From positions 15,087,826 through 15,151,825 of the forward strand of contig NC_051140.1 of NCBI RefSeq assembly GCF_014839805.1: a stretch of DNA of 64,000 nucleotides. The letters are read 5' to 3'. A program made the position numbers and the translations under genes. Positions 48,925 to 61,101 of this stretch are shown here, piece by piece. Below the pieces are notes generated by a model. That model was not told the origin of the DNA. It worked only from the letters and a program-made list of their open reading frames with translations, and made no database searches. How positions within the stretch are numbered: the first letter of the stretch is position 1; every line of letters begins with the position of its first letter. The DNA comes from Manduca sexta. Taxonomy: Eukaryota; Arthropoda; Insecta; Lepidoptera; Sphingidae.

Positions 48925-51598
48925 CTAGTACTCCCTGGATTCTTCGTTTTCTTGCTTTTGATGACCATAATGAACTGGGTGTTGCGCTTGACCCGCGGCT
49001 TTTTTGTGTACGGTCGCCTGAAAAACAATTATTTGTATTATAATTAAGATAAACTAGATTTCTTAAATTTTATAAGTATTTGTACTATTACAAAATGTTA
49101 TCTTGTGTTTAGAAAACGTGTGATTACGCAGTGCCAGATGCAACAAAAAATGTACCCTAATTAAAAACGTCAAATTTGAACTACACGTAACAAAGAACTG
49201 TTTAAAGTTAAGAGATACATTAAAAATATCTGGAGATCCTAAGACAAACCATTATTATTATCTGAGAGCAGCATACATAATGGAGTTATATAACGGTTAT
49301 GTTACAAAAGATATACTTATTGATCACAATGAATAGAAATACTTATTTGTGCAAACTATCGTAACGTGTTGAAATGGCAATACTGTTGACTAAAATTTCT
49401 AGAACTAACCAATGTAACTACGTACGTATTCACGTTTTATGACGCAAATATTAAATAATATGCTATTAAGTCGATGTTTTGTTTAGACATGCAATAGATG
49501 TTACCTACTAGTTTTCGACATTGTTAGTAATAGTTTATAATTTCTTAATTGCTCCCCTTAATTCATATTGGTGAAACAAATCTTTGCAACTATTTAACGA
49601 AAACCGAAATTATACCGTTGCGTCTCCTGGGTGGCCACATAGACAATCTGCAAAGGCTACTCATGTTTTTAATTGGATAGGAGTATTATCTCAACATTTA
49701 TAAACAATCTACTACAGGTTTATTGTATATCATTCACATATCAAATTTGCAATGCACGTTTTAACTGAAACATTTATTTTAACAGCTAAATTACAAGTAG
49801 GTAGACTTATTAAGAGCCCGTCTACTCAAAACTAGCAGTAAAGATCTTTATAGCCAGCTGTGGAGCTAGTTCCTTCCAAACAACTATCGAATAGTCACCA
49901 AATTACGTTGTTTGCGGTTCCACCATATCGTTCTGTGGCGCGTGCCAATTCGTCTATACCACGAGTCCTTGCCTCTCTTAACGCTCTCCTGGACAGTACC
50001 CCAAGTGTGATATATTTGCAGATGGGTGGCCGAAAATATTATCAGAATGCTTGAGATTCTTTAAGCGTGCTCTGCGAGCTTAGTGTTTGAGATTGTCATT
50101 ATAAGTATAAAAATATCTGTATGTTATTTTTATCTTTATCCTACTTTTATTTTTTTGCATTTGTACATAATATTTTCATAATATGTCCATTTTTGTATTT
50201 TAGAAGGAATGTAATTAGTGCAAACAATTTTAATTTAATGAAATAAATAAAAAATAGAAATAGCTGCCGTGATTATGCCCAGACGAATCATCTTATAAAC
50301 GAAACGAGAGACGAACTACTTATCCTTTTTTTTGTAATTCTGGTGATTATATTTCAGTATTTTAGTCAAAACACATTAAAAGCTAGAAATCTGACACCCG
50401 TACATACCTGAAAACCATTTTTAGGATCAGCAGTATATCGAACTAAACGCAAGGAGCCATCAGGCTCTACCAGCGAATATTCTCCGTGAACTACATCGCC
50501 ATCACGTTGCTCCTTGTGATTCTGCAGGTTACCAGTGTGAGGATCCTCTACACCATAAGCGTACGTGTAGTCCGGCTTAGCCTGAAACGTGAAGCGGTAA
50601 TTAGATTTTCGGATGATGTAAGGCATCATGCAAACTGTTAACTTGTTTCCGAAAAAGACGCTGTAATCGCTAACACAAAAATTTGAGCTACAGAAATTTG
50701 ATTCATATTTCCGAATATTCTTTATCTTGCCTTTATAATATGTTTAATCCCAAACAAAGCAATAGTTTTAATGATAGAAGATTTCTTACCACATAGTCCA
50801 CTGTTTTCAAATGCGCATATTTAGCGGTGTCAGGATGAATTTTGCCGCTATTGTGATCGTATCCGTAATCGGCATGCTGTTGTGCTGGAATACCTTCTGC
50901 CGCAGGAACCTGGACTTCAATGATTTTCCCACTAACTGGCCCGCTGAATCTGTTGTATGAGTAGCCGCCAGGCGCTTTACCAGCCAGGACAGCCGACGCT
51001 GATGCAATTAATATCAAGGTCTGTGAATATGGTAAAATTTATATTACAAATTTTATTATAAAAAGGCATTTTCCACAAAACACAAAAAGTCGAATAGTTC
51101 CGTAAATACAAAAGTGATACTTATTCCTTTGTATTTTCATCACGACTTCATGGAGTTAAGTTCAAATAATAATAAGACGACCTTCACGGTCAACGGGTAC
51201 TATCTCGTTACTCAATAGCCGGTGACAATGAAAACCTAAGCGGCGCCGAAGAAAGTTGAGGCTCGAGGTTTTGCTTTGAAATAAACGGGGTAATTAGTTT
51301 GCGTAATCATAAGAATAGTTTCAGGGTTTGAAGTGTTAAGACTGATTTTTGCATGTATAATAAAATAATTAATTAGAATATTATTATAAACAAGCCAATT
51401 AATTTAAACTAAACAGTTTTCAATTTTTTTTGTTTTTATATCTGCAGCTCTCTATAGATTTAAACAGAAGATAATAGTTTACTTCTGATGTTATTACTAA
51501 TCTCAACAGCCTCGTCCACCAACTTAAGCAAATACAGAATTTCAAGTGCAATTCAACGATTATTTTGATTAAATTAATACCTTGTATACGGATGCCAT
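48925..51598 (-). CDS. RR-2 cuticular protein (complete, four exons)
   Basis: Exons: 51598-51581 (MASVYK), 51020-50790, 50581-50408 and 49017-48925, all phase 0, giving 171 residues. Signal peptide 1-19 (LILIASASAVLA). The spacer is rich in Gly, Tyr and His, with YSYNRFSGPVSGK. The RR-2 domain is at about 84-141: [50 protein letters not shown]. The last exon encodes a His/Gln/Lys tail ending ESREY. Here the whole chitin-binding domain is in one exon, whereas the genes at 587 and 23987 split it in two, so this gene belongs to a different subgroup or has lost an intron. It is secreted and chitin-binding by family. It is convergent with stomatin C (157 bp between stop codons). Confidence 0.93.
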
Positions 51599-51644
51599 TT
51601 TGGTAAGAGAACGTCGAGTGGTCAGCGTCTATGTTCCCGACTGG

Positions 51645-51649
51645 ACTGA
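51645..51649 (-). promoter_or_regulatory. Arthropod initiator (TCAGT)
   Basis: ATCAGTC on the minus strand, about 30 bases downstream of the TATA box at 51673-51679 and about 47 upstream of the start codon. This is the standard arthropod TATA-to-initiator spacing. Confidence 0.75.
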
Positions 51650-51672
51650 TGCCTGTGCCACAGGTGTTGTGA

Positions 51673-51679
51673 TTTTATA
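51673..51679 (-). promoter_or_regulatory. TATA box of the RR-2 gene at 48925-51598
   Basis: TATAAAA on the minus strand, correctly spaced from the initiator. Together they fix the transcription start near 51647. Confidence 0.8.
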
Positions 51680-52251
51680 GCGGCCCACAAAGAATACGTG
51701 CAATCGTGAACTTGTCTCCTTCTGTTGCAGCAAACTATGAATCAATAATTTTCAATAATTTGGCACTGGCTACGCAGCCGTTGCAATATTGCGTAGGTAA
51801 GTTTCGAAAAACAATATTTATGTCTATGAATGATACGGACTTTTGTTTTTACATATTTGCATTTAAGTCCCTAATTAGGTGTTTATTGTTTATAACGTAG
51901 GAGCGGGTACCTAAAGCTCCATGAATTAAAATTAAAATTGTCAGTTACGTCTAAACTAGCACATCCTCAATTAGGGTATTAATGACCAACTTAAATCTGT
52001 CTTCATAATTTAAATAGCTATTATGAATGTTTATTTACCAATTTCTATCCGTTACATAAACTTAAGTGTATTAGGTATCTCATAGAGACATCAGAGTACC
52101 CACACTTTACACGGCTTCGTTTATTCCTACCATGATTGATAAGATTCATATCAATAGCATTAAAGGTCACACATACCAAAACTAGATAGCAGAAACAAAA
52201 TGGTATGTGCCTAATTTGGAAGTTGAGCCCCGAATTTACGTTACACTAGGC
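51680..52251. other. Intergenic, nothing recognised
   Basis: Upstream region of the cuticular gene, presumably with enhancers. A 64-codon plus-strand frame here has no protein character. Confidence 0.5.
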
Positions 52252-52515
52252 CAGTGTTTCCCAATCTTTCTTAGGCCATGCCCCACCTTAACATTTCTAA
52301 AATTTTTACGCACCACATACAAAATTTTTAACCCTTAAAAATTTTTTTGTTCCCTTAAGAAATATAAATGATAAGTTTTATGAAGAAATCACTACGAAAT
52401 TGTTATCAAAACATCGTAAGCAAAATTTCAAAACATATAATGAAAAACTGAAAATTGTATTTTAACTATCAAATTGCCCCCCTGTGGGGCGTGGGCCCCA
52501 CGTTGGGAAACATTG
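52252..52515. mobile_element. hAT-type MITE with perfect 8-bp target duplication
   Basis: Ends CAGTGTTTCCCAA and TTGGGAAACATTG (one mismatch in 13), flanked on both sides by CACTAGGC (52244-52251 and 52516-52523). 264 bp with no ORF. The 5' part reads 'ggccatgccccaccttaacattt'. The exact duplication suggests a fairly recent insertion. Confidence 0.92.
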
Positions 52516-52594
52516 CACTAGGCCATTAAGATGAAGTAGGTAAATATTTACCTATAGTTATATAAAGGTAAGTTAAACCAAACCACTCAGCTAC

Positions 52595-52783
52595 CAGGGG
52601 CGGCTTTAGGGGAAGTAGAAACGGGCAACAGCCCAGGGCCTCGCGCCTACAGGGGCCTCGCGCGCGGTGCTTTGGAGGACTTCTTCTACGATCTTACCAA
52701 GCAAACTGTTAAAAAAAAAATCTTGCGCCGTCCGTGTATTTTTGATTTCGCCTGGGGCCTCGCGCCCACTTAGGCCGCCACTG
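52595..52783. mobile_element. hAT-type MITE with perfect 8-bp target duplication (same family as 18475)
   Basis: Ends CAGGGGCGGCTTTA and TAGGCCGCCACTG, flanked by TCAGCTAC on both sides (52587-52594 and 52784-52791). 189 bp, GC-rich, with repeated 'ggcctcgcgc'. The 144-codon frame crossing its right end and the flank is not a gene. Confidence 0.92.
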
Positions 52784-53209
52784 TCAGCTACCATCTTGGC
52801 GACCAAAGTATCAGTCAGACCAACTGCAGGCCGGCAAAGTCGCCCTCACACACAAAGAATTTTTATACATAAAATATTATCGTGTGCCAGGGAATCAAGG
52901 ATACCTAATTCTAAACTTAAAATTACGCGACCCTGTCACAAATTTTCAAATAGAAAGTTCAAGGACAAAAAAAAATATTGTCACGCAAAAAAAAAATTTA
53001 CATATAGATTGATTTGGGGGACCGACGAACAATTACGCATAAATTATATTTATATTTTATACGCATTTGTAAGTATTCAGGTAAAACCCAGAAATACTTA
53101 ATCTCTATACCAAACGACATAGTCCAATTATAAATAATTCAGTTTGACGTTTATAGTATATATATATAATAATTATAGGTACATACTAATTTTAATCTAT
53201 ATCTATACT

Positions 53210-54219
53210 TCTATACTATTATATAAAGCTGAAGAGTTTGTTTGTTTGTTTGTTTGTTTGAACGCGCTAATCTCAGGAACTACCAGTCCAAATTGAAAAA
53301 TTCTTTTTGCGTTGGATAGCCCTTTGTTCGTGGAGTGCTATAGGCTATATATCATCACGCTATACCCAATAGGAGCGGGGCAGTAATGGCTAATCTCAGG
53401 AACTACCGGTCTAAACTGAAAAATTCTTTTTGTGTTGGATAGCCCTTTGTTCGTGGAGTGCTATAGGCTATATATCATCACGCTATGACCAATAGGAGCG
53501 GAGCAGTAATGACTAATCTCAGGAACTACCGGTTCGAACTGAAAAATTCTTTTTGTGTTGGATAGCTCTTTATTAGTGTAGTGCTATAGGCTATATATCA
53601 TCACGCTATGACCAATAGGAGCGGAGCAGTAATGACTAATCTCAGGAACTACCGGTTCGAACTGAAAAATTCTTTTTGTGTTGGATAGCTCTTTATTAGT
53701 GTAGTGCTATAGGCTATATATCATCACGCTATGACCAATAGGAGCGGAGCAGTAATGGCTAATCTCGGGAACTACCGGTTTGAACTGAAAAATTCTTTTT
53801 GTGTTGAATAGCCCTTTGTTTTTGGAGTGCTCTAAGTTATATATCATCACGCTATGACCAATAGGAGCGGAGCAGTAATGAAACATGTTGCAAACACGGG
53901 GACAATTTATTAGTTTTGAGAGCTTCCGTTGCGTGCGCTGCGTAAACGGTTAAAGTTATGCAACAATGATGTATGACGGGATTGTTCCTCTTAAAAAGTT
54001 GTAAAAAATATATTATAAAACATAGTCCCCCGCTGCATCTGTCTGCCTGAACGTCTTAAACTCAAAAACTACCCAACGTATTAAGATGAAATTTGGTATG
54101 GAGTCAGTTTGAGACCCTGGGAAGAACACTCATGGCTCCCGTGAAACCACTACTTTTATAACGGAAAACTTTAGCCTGAAAAACTTTATAACGCGTGCGG
54201 AGCCGCGGGCAAAAGCTAG
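53210..54219 (+). mobile_element. Non-autonomous Helitron carrying a minisatellite
   Basis: Starts TCTATACTATTATATAAAGC then 'tgaagagtttgtttgtttgtttg', the same start as 7836-8029. It ends with a GC-rich hairpin-like segment (cgcgtgcggagccgcggg) and CTAG followed by T. It contains five 123-bp tandem repeats (53268-53882), then 'gagagcttccgttgcgtgcgctgcgtaaacgg'. There is no Rep/helicase ORF. Confidence 0.82.
53268..53882 (+). repeat. Tandem repeat, 5 x 123 bp
   Basis: Five head-to-tail units starting at 53268, 53391, 53514, 53637 and 53760. Each reads 'taatctcaggaactaccggt ... aaaattctttttgtgttgga ... tatatatcatcacgctatgacc ... gcggagcagtaat'. Units 3 and 4 are nearly identical to each other ('tttattagtgtagtgctat'), so amplification happened in steps. 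The unit belongs to the 5' part of the surrounding Helitron. Confidence 0.95.
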
Positions 54220-55614
54220 TATTCACTAAGTTTAAATATTTATACTCTTTACATAAAGTAATTTTTTCAAATTTTGCACAAAACAATTTGACACTTGTTG
54301 CAAATGTAAATATAAATAATTATTCTGTTTACGCAATTATTTACATAATTAACATGAAATTCTTCATTCAATTTTTTCATTAAAATTTTATCCTATGCGA
54401 TCGCAGCGCCACCCTTAATTTCCCTGTTTTGATGGACACTTTTTGATACACTGAGACGGTGCTCCTTACCTCTACCCTCCATAGTTTCAGTGTTTCCAAC
54501 GTAATAGATTTATAACTAAAGCCGGTGGTTTAGACCTCTCTTTTAGCCATGAAATATATTAGTGTTTAGTAATTTTTAGTGGATTACAAAAGTTTTTGTG
54601 AGAAATAAGTCTCACTAAAACATTTAAAAAATATTGTCACAGTACAGCTAAAATAGTAGTATGAACATAAACTTACTATAAAAAATAAGGTGCGTTAGAA
54701 TCGAACGCTTTATAAAAGTATTGAACAGTGTTCGCAAATTATTTTTTTGCATTAATTCTATAGAAATTATTACAATAAATCATTAACATACTTATAGAAA
54801 TATGTGAGAAAGATACCTTAAAAAGTGACCTTAGCACTTTACACAAAGTACACTTAGCTAGAAAATCTATTAAAAGCCGGAAATACTCAATAAAAATTAG
54901 TCCTAAATTTAGGGCTAAAATAAGTGTAGGGGGCTTTTTTCAGGGCCCAAAAAAATTTAGGGCTATTTTTAGAGCCATATAAATGTTTTCATTTATAACT
55001 GTTTGACTGAACAAAAAACGATTAAAAACGCAAAACGTTCAAGTTTTTCTACAAAGCATAATGCAATAATTTCAAATACACCTCACTCACTATCCACGCT
55101 TTACGTCTCAGAACAATGACAAGCATTGGTCTGAGATGCTCTATTATAATTCTCTTTGATCCTCACAACTACAGGCATGGCTTCGGCCTTTAAATTTTAA
55201 TAAAACAGGGAACTTCTTTCAGTTATATTCTTAGATAAAAGAAAGAAAATAACATTGACAGTACAGGGTTTTTCTTGGGGTTTTTGCATTTGCATTTAGG
55301 GCTATTTGGGGATATTTTATCGTGAATTTAGGGCAATTTTTTAGGAGTTAGTAACCCTGACATGGGTATGTCAGGTAAAAAAAGTATAAAAGAAGACAGA
55401 CTAGGCTGTATGGCTGAGAGCCTTTGCCTTCTCTTTAAGGAGTAAATAAACCAAAAAAAAATTTTAAAAAAAAGTAGACATCATACAAGTTTCAAATTTA
55501 TTGCGCGAGTAGTTTTTATCGTAAAATTTTTGATCGGCTTATTCCTTGTTTGCAACCTACTACTTCTTTGAAAAACTAGTAACTTTATATCCTTAGACTT
55601 TTAAAAACTATACA
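54220..55614. other. Intergenic with decayed repeat
   Basis: No gene. From about 54890 to 55360 the motif TTTAGGGC(T)A recurs four times, ending in 'gttagtaaccctg', which looks like the end of an old DNA transposon; its other end was not found. 55380-55440 carries 'agactaggctgtatggctgagagcctttgcct', a repeat phrase I recall from Lepidoptera. Confidence 0.4.
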
Positions 55615-58600
55615 ATGAGCCCTAGGAAAAAAAGAAAGATAGTAAGCCAAAATAAAAGGAAAAACAACACAAAAGAAGGAGCAAGTAAAAGATTAAAGAC
55701 TAATACAAAGAAAGAAGATGATTTACAAGCTATAAGAAGAGAGAACTTCGTCAGCGCTTGTAAACAAGTTTCCTTCAAAAGCTGTTCCGACCACCGCTCA
55801 AGATTATTGTTGATTTACGCACCAGCTTGCATCAAAAATGGTGTATGTAAACATAATAATGTAAGTTGTTTATATTTCTTTAAAATTATCAGTTTACTCA
55901 ATAATGTCTAATACAGATTGTTAGGTAAATTTGTAGTCTGCCTGTTTTCATCATATTTTATTGCGTGTTTCACCACCATCACAACCACCATTCCTAAGAT
56001 ATTCTCAATAAATATGATAGAAAATAAAAGTGTAGTTTGAACATCCACCTAAATCACTCCATAATATAATATGCATAATGAGTCCTACTGGGTAACAGTA
56101 TTCTTGTTCCAATTATCATGTCACTGATTTTCTGATGATTATAAATATTTGTAGCCAAATAGCGCAACATGTAATTCCATATTAAACTGAATAAAACATT
56201 AAAAGACCATGCACATAAAACCTTAGTGTAATGGAATATTTCAAAGCCTTGATTGGTGCCCAGCAAGAATTTTGAAGTTATAATGTTACAACCTTACACA
56301 GATGGCAGGAAAATAGCAATGTTGAGATGTTAGTAAACTTTGCCTTTAAAGATAACCTAGTGATCTTGGACACCAAATTTAAGTAAAGGAAGAAGTGTCA
56401 CAGTATGTGATGCAGTTTATCTTGACTAAAAATCACAAAGTTTCAAAGACATACAATTTATACATAACTTCAACATTAATTCCATCTATTAAATGTTAAG
56501 AGAAAACTTCAATTCAAAGCAAAGAAGAGCTCTTGTAAAAAACTTCTATGGTTCACAGAAAAAATCGTTATATGACTTTAAAGAAACTGGTACCAATCTA
56601 TGGTATCTACTACATTATTACGAAAACCAATAAAAACAACTTATGACTCAAGAAAAGTATGATAATATGGAATGAACATTCAAATCAAATCAAAAGATAG
56701 TATACAAATTTAAAATTATACATACTAACATATATTGGTGAGTTACTTGAAGAAAGTAGAATCCTAATAAACTACGAAACTAAAACAATGCACACAAAGA
56801 CAGAGGCCCTAAGCAAAATCCATAGACAAAAATATAAGACAAGAGAAAAACTACAAAGGGTTACAAATAATAGATCATATAAGTAAATCAAGTGGAATAA
56901 GGAAATTTAAAAAAATATTAAACAATAACAGAGAGTTACTTCCAAAACTAAAAAACTAAACCAGGTATGACAACACAAAAAGATCTGATATGCGCACCAT
57001 AGCTGCTGAGTTCTATGAAACTCTACATAAAGCAGGTTGACACGACAAGATATTGACATCCACAACAACACACCAGAGATACCAGTTAAAGAAGTTAAAA
57101 TAGCAATTGAGACACAAAAGAAAGACAAATCCCCCATCCCAACAACAAAATAAATGAACTCTTATTATACAACAAATGATTTACTGCAACAGCACTAACA
57201 AAAATATTTAATGATGTTCTAATACTTTAAATTTCCTTTATATTTCCAGACAGGCTCACAGCAAATGCCTGTGTATGCTGAAGAAGCATTTAAAATAGAA
57301 ACTAAGACTAACTTGTGGCTGGAAGCTTTGGAAGTATGCCAGTTATGTATAACACCAGTACAGTACCTGTCTGCAAATGTTTTGAAAGAAGTTGTGGAAA
57401 TTATACTGGTAATGTATTTATTTTAAAATTATTTTGTTCACAGGAATCTAAGAGTTCATTGCAGACATATGAAACCAAAGTACTAAAGCTATTTTGATAA
57501 AAAATCTATGGGACCAGTCTGGAGGTATATTCCTCCCAAATCAGTTTATAAATGATCAAGTTCTGAAGTAACAAACATAAAAATAAAAAAGTACATGTCG
57601 AATTTGTAATTGCCTCCTTTTTTTTAATTGCTTAAAAATACTTCTGCAATTAAATTTACAATTATTTTGCCAATTTATTATTGTTTTTCCTTTTTTCATT
57701 CATAACTTACAGTATGTAGGTACAGTGATTACATAACATAACAATATTTATTTTCAGAATGCACATGATGATGATTTTGGTGGATGTGCAGCAAGAGCCG
57801 TAATAGACAAATGCCAACAAATACTGTTCAATAATTTTACAACCCACACTCCATGCATTTCAAAAACTATAAGGAAATGCTATGAGAAATTCTTAACATC
57901 TCCCATGGACCTTAGAGAAAAGACATTCACAAATCGTAATGAGTTTGAATGTAATAAAGGCATTGTAAAATACTGCATAAATAGATTAGAATATGAAATT
58001 AGTTCTGAAAGTAAAGATGGACCCTTCATAGACAAATATAAACACATTCCTGAGACTATGCAAGAATCTGTACAAGGTTTGCATTGGCAAAAAGAGAAAT
58101 TTGAAATATATGAACTGTTAAACAGAACAGAAAGAATAGAGAGACTTATGGCTGTATTAGAAAGTATTGTTGAATTACTGCAAATTGATTTGGCTATTTG
58201 GCGTTCAAAGTTAGTACAAAACATAAATGATAAATAATTACAAATGGTTGATATATGAGACAATTATTTAAAAAATACTTAAATATTTGTGCACAAAATG
58301 TTGCAGATATAAAAGTAACTTGGGTCTTCACATCATGGGATCTCACAAACCATTAATTACAACCTTATTATGGTCAGACAATGTTGTGTACACAGGCGCT
58401 ATAACTTACAACTGCCGCCAAATACTTGAAATCTTTGCAAACATGGTCCATTTAAAATATCCAGAAAATCACATAAAAGTAATGATGGTAAGTTTAGAAA
58501 TAAATTCAATGATTTTGCATATATGCACAAAACTGTTTCATAATTAATAAACATATTTTTATTTTCAGACTTTGTTTAATGCAATAGTTCAAACATTTTA

Positions 58601-59887
58601 TATATGTGAAACAAATTCTGATAAGGACTATCCGAACATTGGACATTATTGCAGAATATTTGCAAAAGATTTTTACAAAATCATTTCAGGTATGGAATAA
58701 TAGCATTGACTTTCTTCAATTTCGTTGTAACACTGCTATTACATTTCTTTTAATAATATACAATAAAATTGTACTGTAGAATTTCGCTTCATTATACCAC
58801 TAAAACAAAAATGTATACAATGTGTAATGAAAATGTATTCTTTCATATCTTGTGAGTGGGAAATTTAACTAGACATTAACCAATAGCTGCTTCTGGGTCT
58901 GTCTAAGATTTCTGAGTATATGCTAATGATTGAATATAATATAGAAAAACCACATAAAAAAGTCAAGCTCCCAAATACATGGTAAATAAATGTATTTACA
59001 ATCTTATATATTAACTGGTGTATAACATTTACAGACATTAAAGAGATCCTATGTTAGTAGTAACCAGAGCTGCAAACTGAAATCATGCTTGGCTTGAAAT
59101 ATATATATTTTTTTGCATAGGCTACTAAAAGCCATGAAGTTAGCATCCTCATTTGTAAAATCTGTTAAAAGTAAAAATAAATATATATTATGTTTCTTTT
59201 AATGCATTTTACTGTAATTTTTAACTTATTACTTTTCCAGCAAAACCTCAAGAATCTATTATAAGGATATTGGAACATATCCAACCAACCTTTATGCAGT
59301 ACTTAATTGGATTGCTGCACATCCAGAATCTTCTATCTACTAATGAAGATTGTATTATTAAAATTCTAACACACTTTTTGAATGAAGCACTTTGGAAAAA
59401 CTATGAAGAGAGTGACAATGAGATACAGTTTTCAAAAAAACTATTTATCAAACCAAAAGAAATTGAAAATAAATTGGCATATCTTTCCAATAAATGGGAT
59501 AGATTGCTAAAAGAAAATTATTGTGTGGAGCTATCATATCCAAAATTGTCTCCACATCTTGAAGAAGATTCTGAACCTGATATAAATAGTATAGTGCATG
59601 CTATGTACATTACTTTAGAGGCCTACTTAGATGCTTACAGTGTGCAAGATGTTCAAGAGATATGGGAATCATTGAATGAGCAGTCTACAAATGATGATGA
59701 TACTAACAGAACATTGCATAACATTGAAGCTAATGAATACTCAGTGACAGAAGATTTTATTAAAAAATATAGGGGCATTTACCAAAAGAATGAAGAACTA
59801 AAGTTGACATTTCAGGATCTTAAGAATCGTAGTGAACTACCAAGTGTTATGACAGTGTTTGAAAGAATAAGTTTATTGGGGTTATAG
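55615..59887 (+). CDS. Unidentified 595-residue protein, probably nuclear
   Basis: Six exons: 55615-55842, 57250-57408, 57758-58209, 58307-58487, 58569-58689, 59241-59887, with phases consistent throughout. The N-terminus is a strong basic nuclear signal (PRKKRKIV, then a second Lys/Arg cluster, KRLKTNTKK). The rest looks largely alpha-helical with no membrane segment: a Leu-rich helix near 255 (RIERLMAVLESIVELLQIDL), a region with LITTLLWSDNVVYTGAITY, and a C-terminal half with acidic patches. There are no catalytic motifs that I recognise. The helical layout vaguely recalls SLF2/SIMC1-type partners of SMC5/6, but this is a guess from memory. It is convergent with mRpL47 (413 bp between stops). 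Family unknown; gene structure confident. Confidence 0.8.
56290..57200 (+). pseudogene. Decayed non-LTR retrotransposon (endonuclease/RT junction)
   Basis: In the first intron of the unidentified gene. Broken frames on the plus strand give NLVILDTKFK (compare the conserved 'L.V.NT.FK' of LINE endonucleases), then RELLPKLKN, then EIPVKEVKIAIETQKKDKSPIP. The last matches the 'I..EV..AI..LK..KAPGPD' start of reverse transcriptases. Many stops and frameshifts, so it is not functional. Confidence 0.6.
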
Positions 59888-60292
59888 CACAGTAAGATTT
59901 TTATGATTATTAAAAGAAAAGTTGGACTTTTGTGTATTACTGGATATTTATAAGATACCTTTGTACATAATTTAGAATACAGATGCATCTAATTTATTAT
60001 TAGCCGGGTGGATACTCAAATGAAACAAGAAAATTGTCATAAGAGACAATGGAAATTTCCTTCTTTTATAATTAATTATATTTTTATTAAATATTACCAG
60101 GTCAAATTAACTATGATGACTCACATAGCCCAATTCATTGTTTCCAACTCAAATATACATTATTTATCAAGATATAGGGCCTATGCATCAAAAGTATTGC
60201 AAAATTAAATATGACCAAACTACACACTATACTCTTACATTATACCCCTTCCAAAAAGTGGTCAAAATAAAAGAAACATTTCTACATAAGTT

Positions 60293-60298
60293 TTTATT
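60293..60298 (-). terminator. Possible poly(A) signal of mRpL47
   Basis: AATAAA on the minus strand within 10 bases of the stop codon, unusually close. The plus-strand signal at 60265-60270 (AATAAA) could serve the convergent gene. Confidence 0.4.
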
Positions 60299-60300
60299 TT

Positions 60301-61101
60301 CTAAAACCTAGGGGCAAAATGTCCTCGTGACTTCTTACTGCGTTTTGCTTTCTCAAGATCCACAGTAGGATACTGAGCTTTCAATGTTTCCATGTCTATA
60401 TTGGGGAACCGTTTCAACAAATGCTGCACATGATTAAAATCCCTGTTGCGAGCTTTTCTCTCTTCGTTTCGTAATTTCTCACTGTACAACCTTCTGAACT
60501 TCTTTACTGCCATGCTATTAATGAAACCATGGTCTAAATATGGCTTAACCCAACGTGTGTTCATAAATTGTGGTAGGTGGTATTCGGATGGTTGATATTT
60601 CTCTTCTAAGCCTATAAGGTTTACAACATCCTCAACAGGTCTCTCACCAGTTTCACCTGTTTCGAGTTTGTAATAAGCGACATTGCGTTCTCGGATTACT
60701 GTTTCAATATTGTCCATGGACTCTTGGACCTTATCAATTCTTTCAGGATTCGGAAACGAGTGCATTTTCTGTTTGTATTCTTCTTCCATAGTGTACAACA
60801 TGTTACGTTCCTTTAATAATACAAACCACAATTTGTGTAAATCTGAATTAGATTTTATTCTCAACTCATCTAGTCTCCAAGATCTTCCAACTCTTATGTT
60901 ATTTTCGTTCCAATTTTTCTTATTGTCAAAAAAATCCATCAAGTCCTGCATTTGGTTTGTTGTGTGTATATATCTTCTAATTACAGGGGCAGCGGCAGCG
61001 TTTATGCAATTTTGTGAGCGAAGGTAAAGTATTGGAATATTTCGAAACACATTTCCGATAAGTGAAGAATTCATTATACTATAAATTGTATTCAAAACCA
61101 A
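60301..61101 (-). CDS. mRpL47: Mitochondrial ribosomal protein L47 (uL29m)
   Basis: Single-exon frame of 266 residues. A component of the large mitoribosomal subunit, homologous to bacterial L29 and placed near the peptide exit tunnel. The N-terminus is an amphipathic mitochondrial presequence rich in Arg, Asn and Ser, with few acids. The L47 domain begins at DLMDFFDNKKNW and continues with GRSWRLDELRIKSNSDLHKLW and VLLKERNMLYTMEEEYK, the L29-like helical hairpin. The C-terminus is basic (KRSKKSRGHFAPRF). Length is close to the human protein (about 250). A second in-frame Met (61074, MNSS) might be the true start; either leaves the presequence intact. Confidence 0.95.
   Translation of the reverse strand: MVLNTIYSIMNSSLIGNVFRNIPILYLRSQNCINAAAAPVIRRYIHTTNQMQDLMDFFDNKKNWNENNIRVGRSWRLDELRIKSNSDLHKLWFVLLKERNMLYTMEEEYKQKMHSFPNPERIDKVQESMDNIETVIRERNVAYYKLETGETGERPVEDVVNLIGLEEKYQPSEYHLPQFMNTRWVKPYLDHGFINSMAVKKFRRLYSEKLRNEERKARNRDFNHVQHLLKRFPNIDMETLKAQYPTVDLEKAKRSKKSRGHFAPRF

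Noticed and set aside
52667..53101. 144-codon plus-strand frame
   Set aside because: It starts inside the hAT MITE and crosses its right end into non-coding flank. No family resemblance and no splice context.
53268..53882. Regular repeats considered as a CRISPR-like array
   Set aside because: Units are contiguous 123-bp repeats without spacers, inside a eukaryotic Helitron.
57880..58263. 127-codon minus-strand frame
   Set aside because: Antisense shadow of exon 3 of the 595-residue gene, whose sense frame has matching splice sites and phases.
60683..61027. 114-codon plus-strand frame
   Set aside because: Antisense of mRpL47.
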